The notes under the pieces are model-generated. The model was not told where the DNA came from. It searched no databases and saw nothing but the letters and a program-made list of their open reading frames with translations. A DNA stretch of 64,000 nt from Brachionus manjavacas (lineage: Eukaryota; Rotifera; Eurotatoria; Ploima; Brachionidae): NCBI GenBank assembly GCA_019054805.1, contig JAHQIY010000004.1:5270001-5334000 (forward strand). Direction: 5' to 3'. Each line of letters begins with the position of its first letter. The stretch's first letter is position 1. A program made the position numbers and the translations under genes. Shown here in pieces: positions 51,801 through 63,929 of this stretch.

Positions 51801-53521
51801 TGTAGTTTTTGCGGTCTGATTTTAAGGACACTAAGTCATTTTTTGAATATCGAACTACTAAATTATTCTTTCAAAAATTATTTTTTAGCGCAAAAAAAAT
51901 TAAAAAGTAGAGAATTTTATTTTATTTAAATCAAAAATCTTAGAATACTTAGAAAAGATACATTTTGCTTTTAAAAGCTTATAGAACGAAAGTGTATTAG
52001 GTTATAGAAATTTTAAATTAGTTAATTTAGTGTAAATTCTGAACCTGAATAAGATATTAAATATTTAGCCTTGTTAGACACCCTTTCACTGCTTTTACTA
52101 AATTTAACGATTTTTTTTATTTTTAAAATGCTTTTAAAATGATCAAACAGACCAATAATCATGAATAAAAATTTTACAGTTCAATAACAGTAAACAAGAG
52201 AATTTCAAATCACAACAAAGTAATTTTTTTACGTTGACTAAAATTTAATATATAATATTTTTTAGTCGTTATTTTAAAAAACAACGGCTTTAGCCTGTTT
52301 ATCTACCTTTAAACTTGAAATTAAAACAAAATAATATTCGAATTCTATGCTCAGAAACAGATTGCTAATATTTAAGATTCAAAAATTTTGGCTGAGAAAA
52401 AAATCTTTATGCATAGCTTTCTTCATCATTATATTCATTCGGGTTTATGATGTAAATTTAAAAACAAAACTAATTTGAAGTTTCAAAGCAATTTTTTAAT
52501 TTAGTAAATTAAAAGAATATTTTTTTAATTCACCCTATTTTGTTTTCTAATTCAGTTTTTGTTTCTAAAGAAAAATATTTTCAAAATATCAACTAAATTG
52601 TTTATGTAAATTTAAACAATAATATATGATCGAAAATTTTTAAATAATGAATTTTGTCATTTTAATTGAAATTACCTGATTTATGTTTGAAAATTAAAAC
52701 AAAATTAAAATTTCAAAAGATTTTTAAATTGCATTAAATTTGCATTATCAGATGGTATTGTAATTTTTAGGCCAGAAAAAATAAAATAAAAATGAATAAA
52801 ATAAATATTCATGATATAAATTTATCTTGATTTCAAAATTCTTAAATTAAACTCTGCAGTATAAGTATTACACATTTTGATATCTAGGAAACGCGATTAG
52901 CAAAAACTGATGTTCTATCGAAGGTCAGAACTTAATTCTTAAAATTAAAAAAAAATATGTAGAGGTAGTGGTTTCTTAGTCTGAGGACCAAATAAAATCT
53001 TTATAATAGCCCTATTGAATCTGTAGCGTTCACATGTCAAACTTATTTTATATTATAAACAAAAATTTAAATTTACCTTTTTAAATTTTTGCTAGAGTTT
53101 TCTATTTTCGACAATAAACGCACAAAATGATGTTTCACTTATTCCAGACATTCTCATTCACAGAATTTAAAATTTTTCAAAGTAATTTTTTGTTATCTCG
53201 AATGTTGTTTATTAGGCAAAAATAAATCAAGAAAATTAAGCTTTATTTTCTTCAAACATTTTCTAATCTATACCTAGAGAATTTTTAATTATCTAAATTC
53301 AGATAGAATTGGAATATTATTTTTATGTTTCTTAACTGATCTAATTTCAAAATCAGTATCATAGCCAATTGGGTAGAGACGGAAAATAAAGATATTAAAA
53401 AGTGTTTTTTGTTCAGCTTAAATCAATGATATTTGATAAAAATATTTTTAATAATTTAATAAGCACTTTTTAAATCTTATAAAGATTTCAATCGTATATT
53501 AGAAAAAAAAATATTTTTCAA

Positions 53522-53536
53522 TATTATTATTATTAC

Positions 53537-53570
<34 letters not shown>

Positions 53571-53572
53571 TA
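53522..53572. repeat. (ATT)n microsatellite
   Basis: About 50 bp of uninterrupted ATT/TTA trinucleotide repeat with one ACT interruption. Confidence 0.95.
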
Positions 53573-54061
53573 TTTCAGTGGACGCCTTTAAGGCGATGTT
53601 AAAAAATATTAAAAAAGAATAAATGAGATAAACAGTTTTAAAGAGATTAAAGACAAATATTATTAATAATAGAAATTAATTAAAAAATAAATAATTTTAA
53701 ACCTCCAAAATAAAAATTGAAAGTTTTAAAAAACAATTGATTTTTATTTTTATTTACTAGATAAAAATTGTAAATATGCTCAATGGTTTTACAAATTATA
53801 AAAATCTAAAGTAAATAATTTAAAGTAAATATCTATAAAAATCGTGTTCATACACTTGCTAATCAAAAATTCAATTTGATAATGAAAAATAGTTAAAAAT
53901 CCATACAAAAGTTTATTGAAAATAACCTTTTAAAATTACGAACAAATGAAGTCTCCTCTGATTTAATCACACCACTCAAACACCCAAGCTAAAATAACTA
54001 TTTTTAAAATCAAAACAATGGCAAAATTTTTTTTCTCACGAGTTGCCTAAGAAAATCAAGT

Positions 54062-54083
54062 CTTATCTTGTGGGATCTTATCA
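54062..54083 (-). promoter_or_regulatory. Paired GATA-factor sites upstream of the lipase
   Basis: On the minus strand the segment reads TGATAAG (54077-54083) and AGATAAG (54062-54068), 15 bp apart. Both are consensus WGATAAG sites. They lie about 90-110 bp before the lipase TATA box. Gut digestive genes in other invertebrates are driven by such sites, so gut control of the lipase is plausible. Confidence 0.45.
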
Positions 54084-54172
54084 ATTTTTCCGAAGAGACA
54101 TGCCCTCTGTAAACAAGATCCAATTGATTATTAATTTTGATTGCTAGATTATTATTCTACTTTATATTCGAC

Positions 54173-54179
54173 TATAAAA
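54173..54179 (+). promoter_or_regulatory. TATA box of the lipase gene
   Basis: TATAAAA lies 36-42 bp before the start codon at 54215. This predicts transcription starting about 10 bases before the ATG, a very short leader. Confidence 0.45.
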
Positions 54180-54214
54180 ACTCAAAAAAATTATTAGATT
54201 TTAAAGTCAATAGA

Positions 54215-55645
54215 ATGCAAAAAATTTTACTTTTATTAGGTTCACTTATATTAGGAGCCGCATCTAAAGAAGTATGCTATGATCAATTAGGCTGTTTTAC
54301 TGACTCTTATCCATTTAGTGGCAATTTGCAAAGACCATTTGCTCTTCTTCCTCAAAGTCCGCAGAAAGTATCAGTAAAATTTACTCTCTATAATAAAGTC
54401 TTGGGCACGGAAAGCCAAGTTATATCATATTCTTCTCTTGGACAATTTAATCCTTCTCTAAAATCAAAGTTTATAGTCCATGGATTTTTACACAATGGTA
54501 TTAAAGACTGGGTAATTGATATGAAAAATAAAATTTTAAGAGCAGAAAATGTAAACGTAATTGTTGTTGACTGGAGTAAGGGTAATGGTTTTCCTTATAC
54601 CCAAGCCACAGCTAATACCCAAATAGTTGGAGCCGAAATTGCTAGACTGATAAATACTATGATTAGTGGTCAAGATGCAAAAGCTGCTGATTTTCACATT
54701 ATTGGACACAGCTTGGGATCTCACATAGCCGGATACGCTGGTGAAAGAGTTACCGGCCTAGGACGAATAACTGCATTAGATCCTGCTGGTCCTTATTTCG
54801 AAAACACTGATCCTAAGGTAAGACTTGATCCTACTGATGCAGTTTATGTTGATGCCATTCATTCGGATGGTACTGCTAATTTATTTCTCGGGCTTGGACT
54901 AATGCAGCCCATTGGCCATGCCGATTTCTATCCAAACGGTGGAAAAGATCAGCCAGATTGTGGCACCACTTCAGATAAATTGCTTAATGGTATATTCAAC
55001 ATCGCAGCATTAGATGTAGAAGGTATTGAAGAATCAGTTGCTTGTAGTCACATGGCCGCAGTTCACTTTTTTACTGATTCGATTACCTCCAAATGCAAAT
55101 ATTCAGGATTTCAATGCAATTCAAAAGATGATTTCGATAGAGGAAACTGCATGAAATGCTCGGGCAAAGGTTGCAACCGAATGGGTTATTGGTCTTCGCC
55201 TTCAAATGATTTAGGAACATTGTATCTCAACACTCAAGCTACTTTAAACAATGATCATTACTGCAAACAAAACTACAAAACTTCACTTGTATCAAATAGT
55301 AAAGATGTAACAGGAGTCCAAGCTAGAGGAAAATTTACCATTTTTTTCGAAACCTCGACTGAAATAAGTACTGTAGAAGTTCTTGATGACTCTAATGGCA
55401 CTTTCAAACCAGAATCTACCGAAATACGCCTAGTTTCATTGAACGAGCCACTAATGAATCCAATCGAAAATCTTTACGTGTTCTATAAGAAAACAAGTAA
55501 TTTTGTCAGTTCTTGGCTTTATGAAGATAAATGGAGTTTTAGATATATTCAAGTGCTAAGTGGAGATTCACAAACTGAGACAAAATTTTGTCCCATTTCC
55601 ACTTTAATTTATACTGACCAAACTGTTAAATTTAGAAAATGCTAG
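54215..55645 (+). CDS. Secreted pancreatic-type triacylglycerol lipase
   Basis: A single exon of 476 residues. I chose ATG 54215 because it opens a clean signal peptide, MQKILLLLGSLILGAAS, just after a TATA box; the frame is open upstream but that would add an odd leader. Catalytic triad of the pancreatic lipase family: Ser166 in GHSLG, Asp189 in ALDPAGP, and His279 in CSHMAAVHFF. The oxyanion strand KFIVHGF is present, and the Cys pattern CKYSGFQC...CMKCSGKGC resembles the region after the catalytic His in vertebrate lipases. The C-terminal ~115 residues (from about 362) fit a PLAT/C2-like beta domain. By family it hydrolyses dietary triglycerides or phospholipids in the gut lumen. The lid loop between the Cys pair near CG/CS is present and of moderate length. 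An intronless secreted enzyme among intron-rich neighbours. Confidence 0.95.
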   Translation: MQKILLLLGSLILGAASKEVCYDQLGCFTDSYPFSGNLQRPFALLPQSPQKVSVKFTLYNKVLGTESQVISYSSLGQFNPSLKSKFIVHGFLHNGIKDWVIDMKNKILRAENVNVIVVDWSKGNGFPYTQATANTQIVGAEIARLINTMISGQDAKAADFHIIGHSLGSHIAGYAGERVTGLGRITALDPAGPYFENTDPKVRLDPTDAVYVDAIHSDGTANLFLGLGLMQPIGHADFYPNGGKDQPDCGTTSDKLLNGIFNIAALDVEGIEESVACSHMAAVHFFTDSITSKCKYSGFQCNSKDDFDRGNCMKCSGKGCNRMGYWSSPSNDLGTLYLNTQATLNNDHYCKQNYKTSLVSNSKDVTGVQARGKFTIFFETSTEISTVEVLDDSNGTFKPESTEIRLVSLNEPLMNPIENLYVFYKKTSNFVSSWLYEDKWSFRYIQVLSGDSQTETKFCPISTLIYTDQTVKFRKC

Positions 55646-55736
55646 AGATTTTTTGATTTCTTTGAAAATCTATTTATTAAATTAAACAAACTCATGTTTT
55701 AAATTTATTTGCAAAATTTTTAAATCTTTTTTTCAC

Positions 55737-57065
55737 TCAAAAATCGTCACCACTTTTTTCAAAATGCATAAAATCCTTGAGAAAATTGTTCAATTTTTTC
55801 TTATCATTTTCAAATAAAAATCTTACGATCAGAAAAAGAGCTCCTATTAAGAGAGCTTTAGCTTTAACTGCCAAATCCATTGGGACTTGAAATAAAAATA
55901 AAAATCAAGCTATTGATTCAAAAAATTTACTTGGTTTTTTACATTTTATTGAAAAAGTATCCGTAATAGTAACCATTTCTCGAACAAATCCTGAATAATC
56001 TTTGTTAATTGAGCCGATTTGAGCGAGACCATCAATAGTTAGAATCTTAATTATTTTCTCAAAAATCTTTAAAAATTCAAATAGAAAATATACTTGAAAT
56101 TCATTATTGCAAGGACAGAATGGGCCTAAAATTCAAAGAATTTTACTAAAAAATTATTTTTTATTTTAATTTACCATCACAAACACAACTAGGTCCTTGA
56201 ATTTTAAGAATTGGTTCTCTCTTTTCATTTAAAACATCAAATTTTGACCTCCACATACTTCCTCTAAATTAAATAAAAATAAATATCTTGTAAGAAATTT
56301 TTTTCGGCTAAGTACATTTGTTTTACGTAACCAATTGGTTTTCCAGCAGGACACTCGATAGAAATTTCTTGCGCACATCCATCACAAGTTCCTGTAAGCT
56401 AAACATTTATTTTGACTCTAAATTTATAAATATTTTACTTAACCTGGTAACCAGCAGCAATGCCCTGCACAGCATTTAAAATCCCTTCTCACCCTAATCA
56501 CTTCCTAAATTAAAAATTAAAAATTATACATTGAATTAGTTTTTTAACAAGGCAACTTTATTCAAATTATCAACAATATGTAAAACAAATCCTCTTTGGT
56601 AACCACAACATATTCTCATACAAGTCTCACTTTCTATAAAAAAAAATTTGAAAATCGCACTTTGCCAAATGATGATTAATGTGTACCTTCAATTGCAACG
56701 TAAACTTGATTTCCGCAGTTATTGTTGATAAAATACTTATTACAAGCATCCCAGCCAATAACAGCTTAAAAAAATATGAGTTTATTTTTCCTTTTCATTA
56801 GATCTTACCTTCTAGAAGAGAAACTTTCTGGTAAATGCATAATTGGTCTATTTGTGTCAAATATTCCAAGCCTATAGGACATCCAGGAATCGCTTGAGGT
56901 CTAAAAACTTTAGAAAAAAAAAAAAAATTGTATTCATTACTTTTGCATCCAAACAACTGGAGCGCCCGGAGGCAAAGGCGCTTCATTTTTCGGAGGCTTG
57001 TAAAAAATTCCTTGAGGAGAAACAACTCCTCCGCTGTGTGCATTACGAAAATTTCGTGACTTCAT
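55737..57065 (-). CDS. Phospholipid scramblase (PLSCR family)
   Basis: Ten small exons on the minus strand: 56941-57065, 56809-56900, 56687-56764, 56549-56633, 56444-56493, 56316-56391, 56175-56263, 56094-56125, 55943-56045 and 55737-55885. All join in phase to 292 residues (human PLSCR1 318). Landmarks: a proline-rich start (FYKPPKNEAPLPPGAPVVW); IPGCPIGLEYLTQIDQL; a Cys-rich segment CCAGHCCW then CDGCAQEIS; the core FDVLNEKREPILKIQGPSC; and the C-terminal calcium-binding/TM segment DTFSIKFPMDLAVKAKALLI-GALFLI. By family it moves phospholipids between membrane leaflets in a calcium-dependent way. It is convergent with the lipase, with 91 bp between the stop codons. Every intron is short. Confidence 0.93.
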
Positions 57066-57787
57066 TAAATCGATTCAGATAAAGAATAAAAGCTTAGGTA
57101 AAGTGTTTTGATTTGAAAAATTAAAAGATTTGTTTACATAGAAATTTCGATTCTCTTAACAATTCTTTGCAATTTCAAAAGAATTTTTGAAATTTTAATT
57201 TTTCATGTTGTTTAATTTATCAAAAGTTTTTCATTTAAATCGAATAAATTTCTATGAAAAAACTTGAATTCATTTCTTATTTATTAAATTTTTTAATTAA
57301 TTCAATTATTGAAAACCTTAAAGAAATCAGTAAATAAAATATTTTAATGTCTCTAAATAAACGTCTACTAGTTTGCTGTTTTAAACATTATTTTTGAATA
57401 CAATTTATAATAAAAAAAATTAATTGTTTAAATATTAAGTAACAAAATTGTATAAGATTCATCAGTCCAAGTCCATGTCATAACTTTTAATTTTAGAACA
57501 AATAAACAGAAAATAATTATTAAAATTTAATCAATTTTTTTTTCTATAAGCTCAAAAATTTTCTTTAAAATGTATCAGATGGTACATTTAATGCAATAAA
57601 AAACCTAGCTTATGCAAATATTCTGTTATTTTCTCTAAAATGTATAAAATTGTAAAATTTGAAACAAAAATTGAGAGCAAAATATTAAAATTGTCACAAC
57701 TTTAGTTTTTAAACTTAAAACAATTAATCTTAAATTCTTTCTTGTGATAATCATTTGTATTATCTAGTTCACGAGTTTAAAAGCTTA

Positions 57788-57866
57788 CATCATGTAAGTT
57801 GCTTGAAGAATTTCTCTAAAAGTTGACCACCAATAAAGATACCAGCCTTTTTAGCTACTTTATTTA
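57788..57866 (-). CDS. Possible terminal exon of an unrecognised minus-strand gene
   Basis: After an acceptor-like TTGACAG the minus strand encodes about 25 residues, VNKVAKKAGIFIGGQLLEKF..., ending in a stop. The peptide looks protein-like against the AT-rich background. No family assigned and no upstream exon found. Confidence 0.2.
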
Positions 57867-58058
57867 CCTGTCAACAAATATCTTTGTCTAATTTGATGCA
57901 GTAACTTTACAAAACTTTAAGTAAAATCCTTGTAAAATGTTAGGTACAAATAAATAGAGTTTTTAGTGAAAAAAAGAAAAGGAATTTTTATTCAAAATTA
58001 TCAAATATCTTAATAATGTAATAATGATCAAATATTTTAAACTATTTAGATTTTTTTT

Positions 58059-58234
58059 GACCGCTTTATGATCAAACAGGGGTCAGCCTTTTCAAAATAA
58101 AAAAAAGAATTCAGAGATGATCCTAATCAAACATTAGGATACTAAACCAAAAAATATCCTGATAAAATATCAAAACTAAAAACTAAGTTTAAAGATAATA
58201 TACAAAACACAAAATCTTTAATCACAAAGCGGTC
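58059..58234. repeat. Miniature element with 18-bp inverted ends
   Basis: GACCGCTTTATGATCAAA (58059-58076) and, inverted, GACCGCTTTGTGATTAAA (58217-58234) bracket 140 bp of non-coding sequence. Two mismatches in 18. Probably a non-autonomous DNA transposon; no clear target-site duplication. Confidence 0.5.
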
Positions 58235-59559
58235 AGTGGAAAAAAAAACATTTTAGTTTATATATATTAAATCTAATTTTAATCATTATCAAAATCAATT
58301 ATTATTTTTATATTTTTTCATAAGCATTTTGGAACAATTTCACTACAAGTTACGTGATTTAATGTAAGCTAAAGTAATATCCTTACCGATTAATATTGAG
58401 ATAATATAGTTTTTAATGAGCAGATACAAGCTTTGATTCTACTAGCCATTAAATAAAGTAAAAATTTATTTTTTAATGCCGCACTGAAAGCCCACAAACT
58501 TGGTTTTGGTACCTCAAAAATAAATTGAATTTTCAAGACTTAAGATAGTAAGATGAAAATCTTTTACTATAAAGCTACTAAATTCCGAAATTCTTTATTT
58601 CTAAATTTGAGAACAAGCCGAAAAAACAATTTTTTTGGAGTCATTGAATCCGAGTTTGTGGGATTTTATTGCGGCGTAGAATTCTAAGTAATAGCTAGAG
58701 TTGCTATCTCAGTCTTAGATTGACTTGTTGTAAATCCTTCAGTTTTTTAGATAAAAGTCTGAATCTCTCTCAAATAGTTTTAAATTTTATGTGAAGTTTA
58801 GTCATTTTGACCAGACGAAAACCCGACCAAATTGATATTGTGACATGTTTAGTCTAAAACTTCTATTTTCAATTCAAGAAAGTTATTAAAAAATAAAAAA
58901 TAGAGATGCTTAATAATATTAAATTTTTTTTAATTTATTAACAAAGATTCATATTTTTATAGGATAAGTTTCAATAAGTTACAAAAAGTAAATTGCTATT
59001 TAATCAAGTATTTATTTATTTTTTATTTTTTATAATGTTAATAATCGAGGAATTTAATATTTCGGAGATATTGAAAAATTGGGGAATTGAATTAAAATAA
59101 ATTATTAATTCGATTTTAATTTCTTAGAAGAAAATAAATTACTGAAATTTTTATTGCGTAATGAAAAATGAAAATTTTTTCTTAAACAAATATAATTTAA
59201 TTATGTAAAAAATTTGTTTTTAATATTGGTCTTTTAGAAATATTCAAACTTAGGTTAAAATCAATAAAAATTCGCCATTGTCTATTAAATAATGCTGTAT
59301 TTTAATGGAGAGTTTTTTTATTTACCAAATAATCCAAAGCCTATTTAACTAAATTTTAAATCTTCGGTATCAGATTAATAAAAGTATGGTTTGATATTAA
59401 ACAATTTTGTAAATTTAAATTTATGCTTTACACGATTTTTATGTTTTTTTTTGTTCAATTTTTTACATCTAATTTATTTCTATAAGCATATTCTCAATTA
59501 GCATTAAGTTTATTAAAATAAAAATTAAAAAAGAAAATAAATCAAAATTTTCATTGATT

Positions 59560-62261
59560 ATGATTTACAATTTTGATTTCTTAACCCATGATGTACATGA
59601 TAAAATCGAAGAATTTCATGAGAATGCCGCTGATAACATAGATTCAATATTTGATTCTGAATGTCTAGATCCATTCAGCGACTTTGAACCAGACGAAAAT
59701 CACTCTATTTTATTTGGTTTAGTTAGTAAATTTACTTTTTGTGTTTTTAAAATAATTTAATTTATTTAGAATTCTGATTATCCACTTGATCCCTTAGATA
59801 TTTGGAATGATGAATATGTTAAACTACCTTGTTCAAAATTCAATTTAAATGAACAAAGTCAAGTATTATTCATATTTTCAGCTAAATAATTTATTTTTTA
59901 TAATATTCAAGTCAGTTTGGCTCAAAGTTTGTTCAAGTTTGACTCAATTAAAAGAAGATTTGAAAAACTTGATTGATTTATCCAATTTCGGTCCTTTGGT
60001 AAACTTTACAAGTTTTATTTATAAAAGATGATAATTTTTTTAAAGCTTTTTAATGCCGTAAAAGAATTCAATACTTCCATTCGAAATTTTGATAACCTTG
60101 GATCTTTGTTTGTAAAAAAAAATCTGTAATTTAATTTATTTGTAATTTTATTTAAAAAAAAAAAGACGGACTGCTTGGATGAAAAGTTTTCTATTGAACA
60201 AATAATAAAGTCAGTTGTTCCAAAAATGATTGATTTAGCCTTAAAACTTCCTGACCTAATCCAAACACCTATTCCAATATTAAAAGCAGGTAAAATTTAC
60301 TCAAATAGAAAACCTATGCTTTAATGAAACTTTTAGGAAAATCACATTCAATTTCGCTTAATCAGGAACAGTGTGCTTCTCTTATAGCAAATTGCTTTTT
60401 TTGTACATTCCTAGATCGGTCAGAAGAAAGAAAATGCGAAAAGCTTCCATTATTTAATTTTGATCAGTATTTTGTTTATTTAAATTTTGATTAAATTTTG
60501 ATATTTAAATTCTTAGACTTTTTATGAAACAAGACGAAAGTTTGGATATTTTAAAAAAAGAAAAAATTAAATGCATTTTGCATTATTTCAGTCGTATAAC
60601 TAATAAAATTGAGTCAAACAAAGACACTTTGAGTGTAATCACATATAGCCGAATTTTTAGTAAAAATGTTAGTAGTGATCGATTTAAAATATCAACAAAA
60701 AAAATTCGAATACCAATAATATCTAATTGTAGCCGCATTGAGGACTGTAAAGGCGCTTTGCAGCTAGATTTTTCATGTAAATTTATTGGCAGTGGTATTT
60801 TATCAAGTGGTTGTGTTCAAGAAGAAATTCGTTTCTCAATTTGTCCTGAATTGATGGTTTCTATGCTTTTTTCTGAATGCATGAGTGATAATGAATGCAT
60901 TGTAATTCGAGGCGTTGAAAGATTCTCTGACTACACTGGGTATGGTCAAAATTTTAGGTGGAATGGTGATTATGTAGATCCTACAGATAAAGATAAATTC
61001 AATCGGGTACTGACTGATATTCTTGCCATTGATCCTCTAAATTTTACAGATTCACTTGAGCAATATAAAGAAGATAACTTCTGGAGAGAAATAAAAAAAT
61101 GTTTCATTGGGTATAGAATTAAGAGCAGGTTTAATTTAGAGGAAGCTTCCTTGCCACGCATTGCAACTGGTAATTGGGGCTGTGGTGATTATAATGGGAA
61201 CATAGAATTAAAATGTAAGTATAATTGCATCGAGGAAATGTTCTGAAGTTCTAAAAAAACCTTAATAAACTAATTTATAAGTATCTTTTTCATAACTTTC
61301 AAAATTTTTGAAAAAAAAAAAATGTATCATTATTTTGTAAAAAAATATGATGTTGAAAATTAAATTAAAAATTTAATTGAAAAATTAATAAATGTATTCT
61401 ATTCACTTTTATAACTAGCTCAATATTCTGGTTACTCTGTAAGGCTTCAATCTCATCGAAAACATTTCAAATAAAGCATTTTTGCTTTTGATTCTGCATA
61501 AGTATTTTTATGTGCCAGGTACTTGTTTAAATTATTTTAAAAAATATTTTTAATAAATGTTAAATATTTAGAAATAAATTTCTTTGTTAATTCAATGGAA
61601 ATATAAGGAAAATTTAATTTTTAGATAAGGGTAATTGTAGTTCAAAATATTCAATTAATTTTTTCTAAGTAAAATTTATTAATTAAAATATCAGTCTTTT
61701 CAAATTTTGATTTTTTTAATTAATTCAGTTCAATTCGAAAAAAATTTATCATTTTCTAAAATGAAAATAATAAATCAATTTTTTAGAACATTACTCTATA
61801 TATCTTGTAGCAAGATAAATACATCTATTTCTTAAACATTTAATTTTCCAAAAGATTTTTAATAATGTAAACGATTAGACAAGCATCAAAAAATGATCTA
61901 CGAGAAAATTATTCTATTAAATTTAAGACTTTAATTAAAGAAATTTTTTTTTAAAGTTTTGATACAAGTAATTGTGGCTAGTGAAGTGGATCGTGATTTA
62001 ATTTATTATACATTTGAAAATCCCGAAACATGTCGCAATCTAATTCGTATAATCGAAATAATCAAGAGTAATTCACTATTAGTTGGAGAAGGCTATCGTA
62101 TTTTATGTCAATATTGCAACAAAATACAAAAATTTATACATAAACAAGAAACTCCATCAAGTCCAACAGATCAAATCAAGAATTTTTTCAAAAATGTTTT
62201 CAATATCAAGAGTAATGATAGTTTAGTGGATTATTTAGAGCATCATTCGAAAAAGAACTAG
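59560..62261 (+). CDS. PARG: Poly(ADP-ribose) glycohydrolase
   Basis: Exons 59560-59721, 59770-59862, 59912-59998, 60046-60111, 60166-60289, 60337-60466, 60517-61214 and 61957-62261 join in phase to 554 residues. This matches the catalytic part of animal PARG without the long vertebrate regulatory N terminus. Landmarks: LDPLDIWNDEYVKLPCS; the helical domain CLDEKFS...PKMIDLALKLPDLIQTPIP and SLNQEQCASLIANCFFCTF; then the macrodomain with the PARG signature SSGCVQEEIRF (nt about 60800-60836), whose two glutamates are the catalytic pair; YTGYGQNFRW; IATGNWGCGDYNG; and the final exon VIVASEVDRDLIYYTFENPE. It removes poly(ADP-ribose) chains from proteins after DNA-damage signalling. The usual GGG ahead of the catalytic loop reads IGSG here, a substitution to note. 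The last intron (742 bp) is empty of recognisable features. Confidence 0.95.
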
Positions 62262-62447
62262 TTTATTTTTATATTTTTATTTTTATTTGTTGTGAACAAA
62301 TTTTACAAAATTATTATATTTTTCACTACTAAATTTTTTAAACTTAAAAGAGCAAAAAACATAAAATTAGCTTAATAGAACGATAAAAAACTAAATTTTT
62401 TTATCATATCTCTGATATTTTTTATAATTTTATATCGTACCAAAAAT

Positions 62448-62666
62448 TCACCAAATATTTAATGCATAATTAATAAATATGCCTTTGTAACTTTTCCAGC
62501 GTTTTAATTCTGTTTTCATGGGTGAATTAAAAGAATGCAATGCGCAAATATACAAATTAACATTTTCACCTAAATCTATTAAAAAAGGGTAACACCGATC
62601 AATTATGATATCGTAGTTTTTAATTTCAATTAGTTTATCACATTTTGCATAAAATATAATTTTCAC
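62448..62666 (-). CDS. Possible last exon of an unrecognised minus-strand gene
   Basis: A 72-residue frame, VKIIFYAKCDKLIEIKNYDI... ending NYALNIW, follows an acceptor-like CTGTAG on the minus strand. It lacks the poly-Phe/Lys look of chance frames here, and codon use resembles nearby genes. No family recognised. Upstream exons would lie to the right, beyond 62680. Confidence 0.3.
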   Translation of the reverse strand: MKIIFYAKCDKLIEIKNYDIIIDRCYPFLIDLGENVNLYICALHSFNSPMKTELKRWKSYKGIFINYALNIW

Positions 62667-63929
62667 TACAGCATTTTATAGAGGAAAAAAACTTTATATC
62701 TTAAATCAAGAAAATTGATTGATTTGAATTCATAAATTTATTTTTTTCCCAAATAAAAGCAGAGTTTTTTTCAAAATTTAATTTTTTTTTTTTTTAATAA
62801 AAGAAAAATAAAAAACTAAAAACATGAGTTTGTCATAAATTTTATTCTCATTTTGAATCTATCCTTATTTTATCTTTATCATATTCTGTTCAGAAATTAC
62901 ACCAGAAAACCATTTTTTTGAAAATTTTGCTTAAAACCGATTACATGCTTATTTTACCAAAAAATTTAACAGTAATTTCCGACTCCGATAAAACTAATTA
63001 GTATAATACAATTAGTGTTGGATACGGTCAAGACAAACCGGTCCATTACACGAAAGGTTTTTTACCATCATTTTGCCGGTCAACCAGGTGGTCTAATTTT
63101 TGAACCGCCAAAATAAACGGTCTAAAATATACAGGCGGCCAAAAAACCGGCCAGCTCGATTGCGGGCGGTCATTAAGAAGGCTTTTTTTTTACTAACAAT
63201 ATAATGAGTTGAACAAAAGTAAAAAATAAATTGAGAATAGTACACGAATTACTGATACAGATAACAAAGAACTAAAAACGTATAATCTCGTTAATAAATT
63301 AAAAGAAATTTTTTGTCAAAAAAATTGAAATATTTAAAAATTTTGTCACTGGTCGAAGATAATTTTGACATTATAAAAGTCACAGATCATGATATAATAA
63401 ATTACTCTAGATATAGTATTGTCTATGTTTCTGTTTGTATTGTTATTGAATTAAAAACCATCAAAATTTTGAATGGCTATTTATAATTTCACTTTTTTTT
63501 TTTTTTTAAATTTAAAACTGAATTAAAATATTAAGGGTCAAAATAACGAAATCCCTGATATAAGTTCTATCAACATAAAGATCATCATAAAAAGAACAAG
63601 AAGAATCTTAATTTAAAGCACATGGCTAAATTTCTAGGATTTAGCCAAAACATAATTCCATAAGATCTTTTTCGGTTCTCTAACAGACATTAGTTTTTTT
63701 AAAGTCTAATTAATAAAAATTTTAATTATCAAATTAAAAACTTTTTAATTAAATTTAATCGACAATCTCTATGAACGACAAAAAATTAATTAAGTTCATA
63801 AAGTTAAATTAAATTTTCAAATAATATTTTTTATCAAAAATATATTTTATTTGTGTTATTTAAGAATGTCTCAAAGAGATGACTTTAAAATAGAACTTTA
63901 AAAGAAGATTAGAACCTTGGTTTTTCAAT

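Larger units (their letters stand above)
49029..54214. other. Intergenic region with hairpin, decayed LINE fragments and a microsatellite
   Basis: About 5.2 kb. It holds a short GC-rich hairpin near 49968, two decayed LINE pieces (50455-51130 plus strand, 51200-51800 minus strand), and an (ATT)n microsatellite at 53522-53572. The remainder is AT-rich with no gene seen. The lipase promoter is at its right edge. Confidence 0.6.
57066..59559. other. Intergenic region between scramblase and PARG
   Basis: AT-rich 2.5 kb. It contains a pair of 18-bp inverted repeats at 58059 and 58234. On the minus strand at about 57788-57866 there is a short protein-like stretch (VNKVAKKAGIFIGGQLLEKF then FKQLT and a stop), preceded by TTGACAG, which could be a terminal exon of an unseen gene. 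Otherwise nothing recognised. Confidence 0.45.

Noticed and set aside
61959-62261. Separate 100-residue gene downstream of PARG
   Set aside because: It joins in phase after a GTAAGT donor at 61215 and matches the conserved PARG C terminus (VIVASEVDRDLIYYTF), so it is the last PARG exon.
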